Assembly (NCBI RefSeq): GCF_000835495.1
Contig: NW_015622546.1
Location: 684,883-748,882 of the forward strand
Source of the DNA: Cladophialophora immunda
Lineage: Eukaryota > Ascomycota > Eurotiomycetes > Chaetothyriales > Herpotrichiellaceae
DNA: 64,000 nt
Direction: 5' to 3'
Position numbers and translations under genes: made by a program. How positions within the stretch are numbered: position 1 is the first letter of the stretch; every line of letters begins with the position of its first letter. Of the stretch, positions 33,727 through 44,660 are shown piece after piece. The notes below the pieces were generated by a model that was not told the origin of the DNA, did not search any database, and saw nothing but the letters and a program-made list of their open reading frames with translations.

Positions 33727-36362
33727 ATGCTCGGTCCAGAAGATCCCGTTTACGATCCACTGCCGTCCGCTACCTCTGTCAGAGTCCTCTACCTAGCTCC
33801 CGGTAAGCCTGACGATGAGGTGTTCTGTTTTCTTTTCCCTTGTGATCTAGACAAGGACCATGCTAGAGACACCACAGTCCCGCGGCCCTTTGAAAACCTC
33901 TGCATTGCTCAAGCACAGTCTTCCGCCGCGGACCATCCACTTCAATTTCTCCTGCCGCTGGATTCCTATATTGACGAAAGTGCCGAGGATGACGAGACCT
34001 CGAGGACAGCATCTGCAAGACTAGGGGCTCCATCTCGCGCCGAACCCCGACAGGATCAGCGTGGTGAAACACAGGATGTAGCTGGCGATGGTGGGAGTAG
34101 AGATGATTTTACATCTATAGGTGGGACACCTGCAAATGTCGCCGAGAAGAACGGAATGCCTCGTGAGCAGGCAGCTTCGACAGGTGAGTCCGTCTTTATG
34201 GAGCACCCAGCTTGTCCACACTTTCACCACTCTACACCGACAGCTCGCGAGACGATCAAGCTAATGTCTTACGAAGACGATCCTAGCTACGATTCCGTGA
34301 GCCGACCCCATGAAGAACCCAGCGACGACGTATGGGATTTGATGCAGTTGATGAGGCTACATCAAGCTGGAGGTGCTCTCAATGACCACGTTCATCGACA
34401 TCCTTTTCAAAGGTTCTCCGCATTGTCCTATGTTTGGGGAAGTATCGACAACCCGGCGTACATTATCATGAATGGTAATACAAAGTTTTGGATCACCCAA
34501 AACCTCTTTCGCGCTCTGAAATCGCTTCGCCGCCCAGACGTGGCTCAGTCGCTGTGGGTAGATGCCATCTGCATGAATCAGCAAGACGCCGAGGAGAAGA
34601 AGTTGCAAATCGCCCTGATGAGAAGAGTCTACCAGCAGGCAGAGAAGGTCATTGCATTCGTTCCGCAAACGCCCGATGACACGCAAAGCCTGAATGATCT
34701 CGTAGTCAAGATCCTCAATGCCGGCCGAAAATGTCAGGAACTCATCGATTCAGGCGTGATCATGGACCAAAATGAACTGCTTGAGAGCACGGAAGCTGCG
34801 AACGCGGAGTCACCGGGAGAGGCTCCGTCAAGTCCGTCGAAGAGAGAGATCAATATCAAGCAGCTCCCCTTGAAACCTACGGGCACATGTATCGAGGACT
34901 ATGACCTGCCTCCTGAGGATGACCCTGCTTGGATCGCGTGGAGGAAGTTCTTCGCCTCACCCTACTTTCGACGGATCTGGATCCTCCAAGAATATGCCAT
35001 GGCACGATCCGTCGACTATCGCTTCGGTGACGGTCAGGCGCCGTCGAGTTTGATGCTACTCGCGATGTACTATGTGAGATACATGAGTAGGCTACTCAAC
35101 GCTCATTATCTAGGTCGCGGCGAGAACTCAGAGCTAACCCGCGCTGCCCTGCTGGGCTGGAAGGGGCTGGAAGGAATGACAATCGAGCGAGTATCCATTC
35201 AAGATGGCGATGAGGCGGAGAAGCTGATCCACAAAATCCACTCGGCCATGTCGTTCGATGCCACTGATCCGAGGGACAAGATATATGCACTTCTTGGGCT
35301 GGTATCTGATGCAGGGGCATTCATGGACTTGGTAACGTACGAGCAGGATCAAACGTACGCAAAGGTCTACAGAAGCTTCGCTCGAGCTTTTATTGAAAAC
35401 GGCCACTGCGTAAACATTCTGCGTATGGCTTGTCTGATGCCCTGGAACCCGGAGCTGCCAACGTGGATACCGGTGAGTGTAAAAACCGTCAAAAGTCCCT
35501 CTAGTCGATCATGTCCACTAACACACTCAAGGATTGGTCTGCGTCTACCGCGTCCATGACTTCAGCGATATCCTCAGATCACCGGTTTCGCGCCGGCGGC
35601 GAGAGCGAACTCCACGCCACTATTAACCAAGACCAACTCATCCTTGCTGGCACCACATTCGACACGATCGAGTTCGTAGCAGACGCCTTTGTGCCGTTCA
35701 GCGGGAATTCTCCGCTGAGCGCCGGCGCCCTCCGTCTGCAGGACTTCTTCGAAACCTTCGCCATCAGCACAGGCCAAGTGTGCAACCACGTGAATCCACA
35801 AGACTCTGCCCCAACCATGGCACAAATGTTGTCCGCAATCTCGATGCAGCCCAAACCCTTCCTCCTGTCGCAACCCGACCATGAACCCGGCACCGGCACC
35901 GGCACCGACACCGGCGCCCTCAAGGACCTGGCCCTGTGCCAGATGCTTCTGGTGCGGCTGATGCACTATCTGGAGATCGAAGACCACGCCAACCACAAGG
36001 TCGTTTTCACCGCGTTTCCCGAGAAGGACCGGGATTTCATCCAGCTCGTCGCAGAGAACACGGTCTCGCGGCGCTTCTGTGTCACGAAAGCGGGCAAGAG
36101 AGTCGGTCTTGTGCCTGAACGAGCGCAGGTCGGTGATCACGTCGCAGTGGTCTTCGGGATGCCGGTGCCATTGGTGCTGAGGAAGGTGGTTGGACGAGAC
36201 GGCGGAGGCGAACCGGCAGAGGCAGAGGAAGAGCACGAGCAGCAGCAGCAGCAGGCGGAGTACAGACTCGTTGGAGATGCGTACGTCACAGGTGTGATGC
36301 AGGGCGAGATGCTCGTAGAAGGCAACGTCACTAATACGGGGCAACGTATGGTGCTGGTATAA
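33727..36362 (+). CDS. HET-domain (heterokaryon incompatibility) protein
   Basis: About 858 residues, two exons. A polar, weakly conserved N-terminal region of about 200 residues precedes the HET domain: HPFQRFSALSYVWGSIDNPA, then ITQNLFRALKSLRR, SLWVDAICMNQQDAEEKKLQ and RRVYQQAEKVIAFV, the standard order of conserved blocks. The middle has YFRRIWILQEYAMAR and DATDPRDKIYALLGLVSDAG. The intron at 35473-35531 joins TWIP to DWSAS. The C-terminal region carries RFCVTKAGKRVGLVPERAQV, GDHVAVVFGMPVPLVLRK and YRLVGDAYVTGVMQGEML, as in most HET proteins. A Gly-Thr repeat from ggcacc units lies near 35886-35916 and a CAG run near 36238. HET proteins trigger cell death when unlike strains fuse; the partner here is unknown. 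Confidence 0.9.
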
Positions 36363-37657
36363 GGTGATGCAATTGTAGGTATGTGCAGAAGGAAGACAGA
36401 CAGAGAGACAGAGAGAGATCCAGGATCCAAATTAACGATCAGTACAGACATTTTGACACCGGAGGCGAGTATCCATGCAATCATTGAGACAGTGCCGAAT
36501 GGGCCATGGCTCTTCTTCAGTGTAGTGAGTGTTTCCGCGGGTCGTGCCGATGGTGCCTTGCGGGACGTCCCAGATACCAAGTCGTTGATACGGAGAATTC
36601 TGTGCAACTACCGTCTGGGATGTCTCGTGTCTCCGTGAGTTTTTGTATCCTCTGGTGCTTTTCGTCTGCGGGATGATAGGTCGGTGTCCCCGTACCACAT
36701 TGAGATCTTGTATCGATGCTGTTCCTGGCAACCGGCTCACGCCTTTGGTCTTGTGTTGTACTTGGTCCTCTCCTCCGGCGCCTTGTGATTGGTCATGTGG
36801 GATGTCTGTAGCGAGTTGGTTTTAGGTCAAGGGTCTGCTTCACAGCACATGCTTTGCTCGTCGGATCCGCCGTGCTGCCCATCGGAAGAGGGGGGAGATA
36901 GAAATGTTTGAGAAGAGACAGGCACGACTGCAAAGGCGATAATGCACTCTCACTTCCTAGCAGAAGAGCCAGCAGCATCTTAGAAGGGTCAACACAAGCA
37001 AAAAAATCATTGAGCCACTTTGGCAGAAACGGCAGAAACCCCATTTTCCAGAATCTAGAGGCAGAAAAGGGCGTATAAATACCCCATGAGAGGCCGCGGC
37101 CGCGAACGTACCTAGGAGCTTCGTCACCACTGCGAGAACCGTCGACATATGGGATGTAATTGTCGGTCCTTGACCAATTAAGGGCTTGGGCGAGTCGCGG
37201 CGGTTAAGGAGGCAAACAGGAATCCGAAGAACCGAATACAATGGGAAAGAAACCGGGAGCTCTTGTTGTGATAGTAGTTAGTCTCGCGCGAAGAAGAGCG
37301 ATCAGGAGAGGAGAGGAGAGGACAGGAGATGGTAAAGGAAGCCTAGCCAGAGACTGATGCGTTGACTTGCAGGACCTGGACGCCTCTGCGCTGATCAATC
37401 TTGTAGACATCAGGACGGGACAATACATTCCACATACCAGGGACTCTATGGCTGTATAGATGTATGACCACGATTCCTGTGTTTGGGCCGTCAGGGCTGC
37501 CCTCGTCATATCCAGGCCTTCGAGCCATATCATCTTCATCTCATCCGTGTGCTCTTGTTCATTTCACATCGTAAGCCCCAGTCGCGTGGAGAGGGACCGC
37601 GAGGTCGGTTCCTTTTGCTCGTTCTTCCATTCTCCTTTGCTTGCATTTTGTCTGGCT
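36363..37657. other. Convergent intergenic region between HET gene and CCT3
   Basis: 1.3 kb between two gene 3' ends. Purine-rich repeats (gacagagagacagagagag near 36397-36416, gagaggagaggagagg near 37310-37322) are visible. No gene with family support on either strand. Confidence 0.5.
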
Positions 37658-39508
37658 CTACTCTTCCCCTCCAGCACCCCCTGCCAATCCACTCCCGCCG
37701 ACCTGCTTCGCGCTCTTCGCTCCGCAGATATCGTCCACTCGCAGCAGCAAACACGCACTTTCAACCGCCGTCTTGATGCTTTGCAGCTTGACCGCCTGCG
37801 GTTCCCACACACCGTATTCCTTCATATCCACCACGTTCCCCGTATCGCCATCGACCCCGAAAGTCGACTTGCCCTCGGCCTGCTTCGCGCGGAGCTGGGT
37901 CAGGATTCGGATGGGGCTCGCGCCGGCGTTCTGGATGAGTGTGCGGGGGATGACTTCCATGGCGTCTGCGATGGCGCGGTACGGCCACTGCATCACGCCT
38001 TCGATGGACTTGGACTTCTGTGCCAGCCGCACGGAGACGGCCATCTCGGTGGCGCCGCCGCCGGGCGAGAGGCGCGGGTGGAACATGACGTTGCGGGCCA
38101 CGGACATGGCGTCTTGGAGATTTCGTTCAATCTCGTTGAGAATGTCCTTGGAAGGTCCCCGAAGCAAGATCGTGCAAGCCTTGGGGTTTTTGCACTTGGT
38201 GAGGAACGTGAAATATTCGTCGCCAATCTTTTCAATCTCAAACAGGCCGCAGCCCGTGCCCACGTCGGCCTCCACAAGGTCGTCAACCCGATTCACAATG
38301 GTGGCACCCACGGCGCGGGCAATGCGGTTGTTGTCCGTCTTCCGCACTCTCCGCAGTGCCGTGACATTGGCCTTCTGGAAGTAATGTTGTGCCAGGTCAG
38401 ACACGCCCTTCTCGGTAATGACCAGATCCGGCTTGACCGCCAGCACCGCGTCACACATCTTCTTGACCTGTTCCTCCTCGATCTGTAGAATCTTGTTCCA
38501 CGAGTCTTCGTCCGTGATCTCGATGTTGGTCTGCGACTCGCCCTTTTTGTACTCAAGCGGGCAGTCCAACAGCACGATCCGGGGGTTCTCTATCCGTCTG
38601 CGCATCGAGGCGTGTGTAATGTCCTTGTTCAACATGACTCCGTCCAACACTCGCGAGTCCTCGATCTCTCCACCGGGGATCTTTTCAACTCGTGCGTATC
38701 GCTTGATATCTATTTCGACAGGTCTCGCGGGCGCCGGCGCAGGGGGGGACTTCGCGGTACCGTTCGCCTGGGGTGCATTCGAGATAGAAGTCTGGTCCTG
38801 AGAAACAGTCCGCACGGCGTTCAGGGCAAGCGAGCACATGAGCTCCGAGTATCGAGAGATGGTCTTGGTGCCGATGGAAGATTCAATGAGTGAGATCATA
38901 GCCTTGTCGCTCGAGGTGTCGACGGGGATGGAGATCTCTTCGACAATTGCCAGCGCGTCCGACAGAGCCTTTTTGAAGGCTTGGATAATTACCACGGGAT
39001 GGATATTTCGTTCGAGTTGCGGCAGCGCTTGCGCGAGGATCTCGCCAGCTGTCCCAATCTCGTCAGTTCTGGCCGTTGAATCCAATAGCATAGCGGGGAT
39101 GTACCTAATATGATCACCGTCGTTGTACCGTCACCGACCTCCTCATCCTGCGTCCGACTCAACTCGATCATGCTCTTTGCCGCAGGGTGTGCGACCTCGA
39201 TCTCTCGGAGGATGGCGTGGCCGTCGTTCGTGAGGACGATGCCGCCCATGGGATCGAGCAGCATCTTGAGCATTGCTTTGGGCCCGAGACATGATCTGAT
39301 GATATCCGCCACCCTGTGTTGGTCAGTTATATGCCGAACGAAGTTTTCCACTGTTGAATCCTCACGTTTTCGCCGCGGTAATGTTGGATATTTGCGCTTT
39401 TCGCCCAACTTGTCTTTCGCCGTTCGCCGTGTCTATGGGATAAGTCAGCGTCGGCCTCACAAAGACATCCTGGATGGACTCACTCATAACCACCACAGGC
39501 GCCTGCAT
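37658..39508 (-). CDS. cct3: T-complex protein 1 subunit gamma (chaperonin CCT3)
   Basis: Gamma subunit of the cytosolic TRiC/CCT chaperonin, which folds actin, tubulin and other proteins with ATP. The start at 39508 gives MQAPVVVM and splices to NTANGERQVGRKAQISNITA. Introns near 39441-39485, 39313-39366 and 39055-39107. Group II chaperonin motifs are present: IIRSCLGPKAMLKMLLDPMG, ILTNDGHAILRE-type block, DEEVGDGTTTVII, VEKIPGGEIEDSRVLDGVML, LVITEKGVSDLAQHYF, SPGGGATEMAVSVRLAQKSK and YGVWEPQAVKLQ with a GGAGGEE-type tail. It matches human CCT3 over the whole length except for a Pro/Ala/Ser-rich insertion (about 20-25 residues, near 38725-38815) before DIKRYARVEKIPGG. Confidence 0.96.
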
Positions 39509-40176
39509 CCTGCCTGCGGTTTAGGCCTGGGGCCCAGAAACAGAATCCTGAGGAATTCAACCTGCAATACTGGGGGAAGGGTCCCACGAAGAAGGAAAGG
39601 GCTATCTTGGGGTCAAATAGCTTGCAGAACGGTAACAACGAAAGGCCTGGCGGTTTGTGGTATGGCTGGTTTGTTGTAATTGAAGCCCTGTGCGATCGGT
39701 GGATGGGGTGATCTCCAACTTTTTTACGTTCGGCCAGGCTGCGCTAGTCTCCCTTGGGATACTATTCAGCCTTGCAGTGCAACCAATAGCAGGAGGCGGA
39801 CCGTTCTATGACTACAAGTATGTTCACCGACTGGCCCTGGTTGATCATGTGGTGCAAGAACATGCTTCTCTCGTCATAAGAGGAGTAGTATACGCTATTT
39901 CCGTGTCAAAGTCCTTACGTCTTGGTCCTTTAGAGCGGATTCTTTCATTATGCTGTTTCTGAATTTTCCCCTTGTTGCCGCTTGCCTTCCATCCTCGAGT
40001 AACTAATAGCAGACACCACAACTGGCCCGAGTTTTGGAGCTACCAATCCTATGTAACACACAAGAAGAAATGATCGCCTCCCTTCAATTCTCAAGGCTGT
40101 TCTCTCCCACACAAGGCACGCCGATGAACCCGTGGAGCGCCATGATGCGTGCCAGGGGACACACAACGAGGTTGGC
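39509..40176. other. Intergenic region between CCT3 and the A-T-R-R gene
   Basis: 668 bases: the CCT3 promoter and the 3' end of the A-T-R-R gene, both on the minus strand. The frames present have no family likeness. Confidence 0.5.
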
Positions 40177-43100
40177 TTAAATCGGCTCCTCCCTGGGCTC
40201 GATCAAAACTTCATTCACAGCGACATGTTGCGGCTGCCTCAATGCATAGACAATCGAATTGGCCACATCTTCCGGGTCCAAGATCTGCGCACCAGTCGGT
40301 TCACCATATTTCTTGATTGCTTCAGCATCCGTGGACATGCCAAGGAGCTCAGTCGCCGTGTTGCCAGGTTGCACACTCGTGACACGCAACCCAGTCCCCG
40401 CGGTCTCCAAGCGCAGACTCTGCAGCGTGGCTTCGACAAAGAACTTGCTAGCCGAGTAGACACCCAAGCCAGGAAAGACCTTCCGGCCTGCATCCGACGA
40501 GATGGCGACAATGTGCCCGCTTCCGCGCGAGATCATTGACGGCACGACCGAGGAAAGGCAATGTAGAAGCCCCTTGCAGTTCACATCGACTGTACGATCC
40601 CAATCTTCTATGTGTGCATTTGCCATCATGGTGTAATACATGACACCAGCGCACGAGACCAGGATATCGACCGGCCCAAGCTCGTCATTCGCCGCTTGAA
40701 TGAGGCGCTCGACCTGCTTCCTGTCTGTTACATCCGTCTGTTGAACTATCACCTTGCCCTCGCGGACCACAAGTCTGCTCTTCACAGCCTCGAGAGCGTC
40801 CTTGCGGCGAGCGCCCAAAGCCAGATGGAGGCCTTCGCGTGCCAGAGCAGCAGCAACTGCGGCGCCGATTCCAGATGAAGCTCCGGTAATGACAGCCACA
40901 CGTCCGCTCAGGGGTCCTCTTCGTATGGGCTGCGCAGTGCCGCCCAGGGCGTGTTGACGGGACGGTGGATGAGGCAACCATCCTCGGGCAAACCAATGGC
41001 GAGCGTACGTTTCGAGCAATACGCTATCAACCTTAGGTCGTTCAACAACGGCCCGTAAAGGTCTGGTAGCGGCGTTGTTCAACACGACAATGCCCCTCAA
41101 AAACTCGACACTCGGCATGCCGCTGCGGAGGATATCAATGGTAAAGGCACCATCTCCACCTTTCAGAGTGCCTCGGTTTTCCTGCCATCGGCCAACCCAA
41201 TCGTCCCAAGGGAGTGGTTTGGTGGGATATCCAAGCACTTCTAGATCTTTAAAGACTGACCGAGTTTGTACGGGATCAGGATCGCCGAGGTGGAAAACGA
41301 ACTGCGTGGTGCTGGTTTGATTTGAGAGATGGATGATGGCTTTGCTAACAAAATCGACCGGGGTCATCTCGGCGCGCCAGCCTTCCACATCTGGCGCATA
41401 TCCAAGGTTGATGGATTCAACAATGATCGCATTAAGCAGATCCCACGCGTTCCCTGCGCCTGTGGTACTGTGACCGCTGATTGTCCCCGCTCGGTGAATC
41501 TTCACCGGCAAGCCTCGAAGGCCAGCTTCACGCACGAGTTTCTCTGCGACCCATTTTGACTGGCCATACCCATCGGCCAGTTTCTCTGGGACATCGTCCA
41601 CGTCCAGCATGGAATCCTCACTCCAGCCTTCTCGAGATGGCGGCAGCACACCATTCGTGGATATATACTGCACTGTGGCTCCAGCACGACATGCCAGACG
41701 CAAGATTTCCCTTGTTCCACCTACGTTAGCGTCTCGGAGGGCAGCGTAGGGGTACACTAAGTTGACGCTGGCGGCAGCGTGGAAAATAACTTGGACACGG
41801 CCTGTGAGTTCCTCGAAGGCGTCCGGGGAGAGACCTAGCCGTGGCCGGGACAAGTTGCCGGGGAGGATCTCGACACGTTCCATAATCGAGTCCCGCCACA
41901 GTCCCAAATCAAGGAGATGCCTCCGCATCCTCGCAATGCCTTCCGGCAGATCGGCCTCTGAAGGATCACTGAAGCGTACAAGGCACAGTATCTTGGCCGA
42001 TGTGCTTTCCAGCAGATCGTTCAACAAGAATGCGCCCAAGAAGCCAGTCACACCTGTTAGAAGGATCGTATTTGCTTTGCTGGCCGCACATATAGTAGCA
42101 TTTGTCGGTCGAATGCTGTCCTCAAGGGACGAGTCTTTCCGAAGGACATCAGGCAGATGAGCTTGCACCGCTGCTGCATGACCGTCTCTCACAGATCGCA
42201 CCGTTTCCAGGTGGCCGTTGAGAGTTGCGGGGTCGACGAGCCGTGCGAGGGGCACCTTGACTCCAAGAACCCTAGAGAAGCGTGCAGACAGGTCGGCAAG
42301 CGTCAAAGAATGACCGCCAAGGTCGAAAAAGCTGTGCTCCGGCGTTATGGTGCTGCGTGAGATCTTGAGACTTGCGGCCCAGATTTCAGCTATGGCCTCA
42401 ATGTCAATTGAATCGTGGTCTCCCTTGTGCCCATTCAATGCACCATTGCCGTTGACAGCGTTGGGGCTTGGGGGTGGAGGAAGACGTTTGAGATCGACCT
42501 TGCCAGAGACTGCGTTGGTAGGCAATTCCTCCACCTCCACCCACAGAGCTGGAATCATATAGTGAGCTAGGTATGGCGAGAGCGTCCGTCTTGCCGCTGG
42601 ACTGTGGCCCAGCTCGTTAACCTCCAGCTCCGGGCGATCTGAAGAAGACTCCTTATCCCGGACGATATATGCAACTAGTTGCCGTTCTAACGCCTCGCCA
42701 TGAGCCGTGACCGCACAATGTCGAACAGCGAGATGTTGGACGATGGCATGCTCGACCTTTCCGGGCACGACGGAATAGCCGCGAAGCTTGATCATGGCTC
42801 CGACACGACCAGTGATTTCCAAAAGTCCTGACGGAAGAATGCGTGCCTGGTCTCCGGTTCTGTACATGCGCGATCCCGGCGCCGAGTCAAATGGGTCAGG
42901 CGTGAAGGCTTTGGCAGTTGTCTCAGGACGATTGATGTAGCCGCGGGCAAGGAGGGATCCGCCGACGAAAAGCTCTCCGCTTTCTCCACCTTCCACCTTT
43001 TGACCACTCTCATCGAGAATGTAGGTGTGTTCTGGATCTAGAGGAGGGCCGACCGGACAGTAGTTGGCCTCGTCGTCCAGCATCTTTCCAATATCTCCAC

Positions 43101-44019
43101 ACGCAATCTCGTGGGTTTCGCAGGCGCTGTAGCAGTTGAGCAGGGTTGTGTTGGGTAGAGCCTTGATTGCTCGACGGCCCAAGTCAGTTGTGACGACTTC
43201 GCCGTTCAGCCACAAGGTCCGCAGCTTCGGAAGGCGAACCCCGATCTTTGGATGGCGCGACAGCACCGCGGCCAAGAGCGTCGGGGTCATAAGAGTCTCG
43301 GTGATATTCTTGGAAGCGAGGAGGTCCACGAGCGCAGGGGGGTCATAACTGGCCTCGTCTGGCACTGCAACGACAGTCGCTCCCCGCAGCAGTGGACGCA
43401 GGATCTCCCAGATGAAGAAGACATTGCAGGCGACACGATCGCCGGGCTGCAGATCGCGAATCCCGAATCGCAGGTCGTACGAAAGTACTGGGGCTCGGTG
43501 AGGGTTTGCGATCCCCTTCGGTTTGCCCGTCGTTCCCGAAGAATATGAGACGAAGGCAAGTCTGTCCAGATCATCATCAGCAGGCACCGGAGGTAGGTCT
43601 TTCACATCTCCATTGGTGTCCGTCTGCTCTTCATCCAGAGTGATGAGAGGAATCCCTTCCTTGATCTTACCCACTTCGGCGCGGTATGTGACCACTACAG
43701 CCGGTTGGGCATCGTCAATCACGTCTGCCAGGAGTTCAGGAGGGTAAGCCAGTTCGAGGACGAGAAAGGCCCCGCCTGCCCGGAGCGCTGCCAGACAGGC
43801 AATTACATAGTTGGCACTGCGTGGGAGGAGCACGCCCACGAGGCTGTCTCGGCCGACCTTGTGCTTGCGGAGGAGATTGGAGAGCGCCTCGACCTTTCGG
43901 TCCAGTTCGACATAGGTGTATGTCGCCGTGTCGTCCTCCAACGCCACCGCATCGGGCGTCACTTGGACCTGCTGGCGGAAAAGTGCCGACAGGTCCTTGG
44001 TGATGTCGATGACAGGCAT
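40177..44019 (-). CDS. A-T-R1-R2 NRPS-like reductase (glycine betaine reductase, choline synthesis)
   Basis: 1,280 residues, intron-free. The start is the ATG at 44019 (MPVIDITKDLSALFRQQV); the open frame continues upstream without a Met. The domain order is adenylation (core A3 YSSGTTGKPKG, A5 LNCYSACETHE, A7 YRTGDQARIL, A10 Lys in NAVSGKVDLKRL), thiolation (FFDLGGHSL, phosphopantetheine Ser), reductase R1 (TGVTGFLGAFLLND, DGYGQSKWVAEKL) and a C-terminal short-chain reductase R2 (AVITGASSGIGAAVA, catalytic YSASK). This A-T-R1-R2 order and size match the fungal enzyme ATRR characterised in Aspergillus nidulans. ATRR activates glycine betaine, reduces the thioester to betaine aldehyde with R1, and reduces that to choline with R2. 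The identification rests on architecture and overall likeness; I did not verify the quaternary-amine pocket residues. It is a primary-metabolism gene, not the core of a secondary-metabolite cluster. Confidence 0.88.
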   Translation of the reverse strand: MPVIDITKDLSALFRQQVQVTPDAVALEDDTATYTYVELDRKVEALSNLLRKHKVGRDSLVGVLLPRSANYVIACLAALRAGGAFLVLELAYPPELLADVIDDAQPAVVVTYRAEVGKIKEGIPLITLDEEQTDTNGDVKDLPPVPADDDLDRLAFVSYSSGTTGKPKGIANPHRAPVLSYDLRFGIRDLQPGDRVACNVFFIWEILRPLLRGATVVAVPDEASYDPPALVDLLASKNITETLMTPTLLAAVLSRHPKIGVRLPKLRTLWLNGEVVTTDLGRRAIKALPNTTLLNCYSACETHEIACGDIGKMLDDEANYCPVGPPLDPEHTYILDESGQKVEGGESGELFVGGSLLARGYINRPETTAKAFTPDPFDSAPGSRMYRTGDQARILPSGLLEITGRVGAMIKLRGYSVVPGKVEHAIVQHLAVRHCAVTAHGEALERQLVAYIVRDKESSSDRPELEVNELGHSPAARRTLSPYLAHYMIPALWVEVEELPTNAVSGKVDLKRLPPPPSPNAVNGNGALNGHKGDHDSIDIEAIAEIWAASLKISRSTITPEHSFFDLGGHSLTLADLSARFSRVLGVKVPLARLVDPATLNGHLETVRSVRDGHAAAVQAHLPDVLRKDSSLEDSIRPTNATICAASKANTILLTGVTGFLGAFLLNDLLESTSAKILCLVRFSDPSEADLPEGIARMRRHLLDLGLWRDSIMERVEILPGNLSRPRLGLSPDAFEELTGRVQVIFHAAASVNLVYPYAALRDANVGGTREILRLACRAGATVQYISTNGVLPPSREGWSEDSMLDVDDVPEKLADGYGQSKWVAEKLVREAGLRGLPVKIHRAGTISGHSTTGAGNAWDLLNAIIVESINLGYAPDVEGWRAEMTPVDFVSKAIIHLSNQTSTTQFVFHLGDPDPVQTRSVFKDLEVLGYPTKPLPWDDWVGRWQENRGTLKGGDGAFTIDILRSGMPSVEFLRGIVVLNNAATRPLRAVVERPKVDSVLLETYARHWFARGWLPHPPSRQHALGGTAQPIRRGPLSGRVAVITGASSGIGAAVAAALAREGLHLALGARRKDALEAVKSRLVVREGKVIVQQTDVTDRKQVERLIQAANDELGPVDILVSCAGVMYYTMMANAHIEDWDRTVDVNCKGLLHCLSSVVPSMISRGSGHIVAISSDAGRKVFPGLGVYSASKFFVEATLQSLRLETAGTGLRVTSVQPGNTATELLGMSTDAEAIKKYGEPTGAQILDPEDVANSIVYALRQPQHVAVNEVLIEPREEPI

Positions 44020-44660
44020 GGTGTCTCGCAGTGATATTTTTTTGCAGGGTAGATTTCCCAACCCGACTAACACTGCGTGGTTCCCATTGTCTTATGGAGG
44101 GTATGGAGGAAGGAAAAGCGACTCATAGCGACTCTCTCGGGCGTCACAGGGTTTTTCCGCTGGACCACGATGATTCTGTTGAGGGTCAGTGGAAACTTCT
44201 CCCACGCAGCGCCAGGATCTTTGACCAATGGTACCACGGCATCCAGAAGACGTCATCGCGAAAACTTCGAGATTGGCTTGGATAGACGTCGCTAATTCGC
44301 CGACTGGCAGAGATTTGGGGACATGCAGGCCATCCACACATGCTTAGCAGGATTGGCGAGTTCCTGACCAAGTCTGGCAGATCCAGGCATGGGATTGTGT
44401 ACAGGTACCGATTTCGTGGATTCGTACCCCGAGTGGTGAAGTGAGAATTTACCCGCCGCCTTGCGCCTTTTCTGGCCGCAAGGCTGCTCTAGTACTTTTT
44501 CGACCAGCACGGCATCCAAGAATATATAGCAAAGGGCTAGATACTCTGGGAAAAAAGACCAATACTGACGAGAGCCGGGTCAGAAGATATGGAGGTACCC
44601 CCCAAACACCGTCATCAAGGAAACGTAACTCGTTTACTAATGGGAGCCCAGGAACCTCAT
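44020..44660. other. Intergenic region between A-T-R-R gene and RRP3
   Basis: 641 bases upstream of the A-T-R-R start and downstream of RRP3, both minus strand. No gene seen. Confidence 0.5.

Noticed and set aside
37460..38488. 342-codon plus-strand frame opposite CCT3
   Set aside because: Mirror of the highly conserved CCT3 coding strand; GC-rich codon bias opens antisense frames.
40177..44019. NRPS-like gene as the core enzyme of the cluster at 220-19832
   Set aside because: It is 20 kb away, separated by unrelated genes and CCT3, and its A-T-R-R order matches primary choline metabolism.
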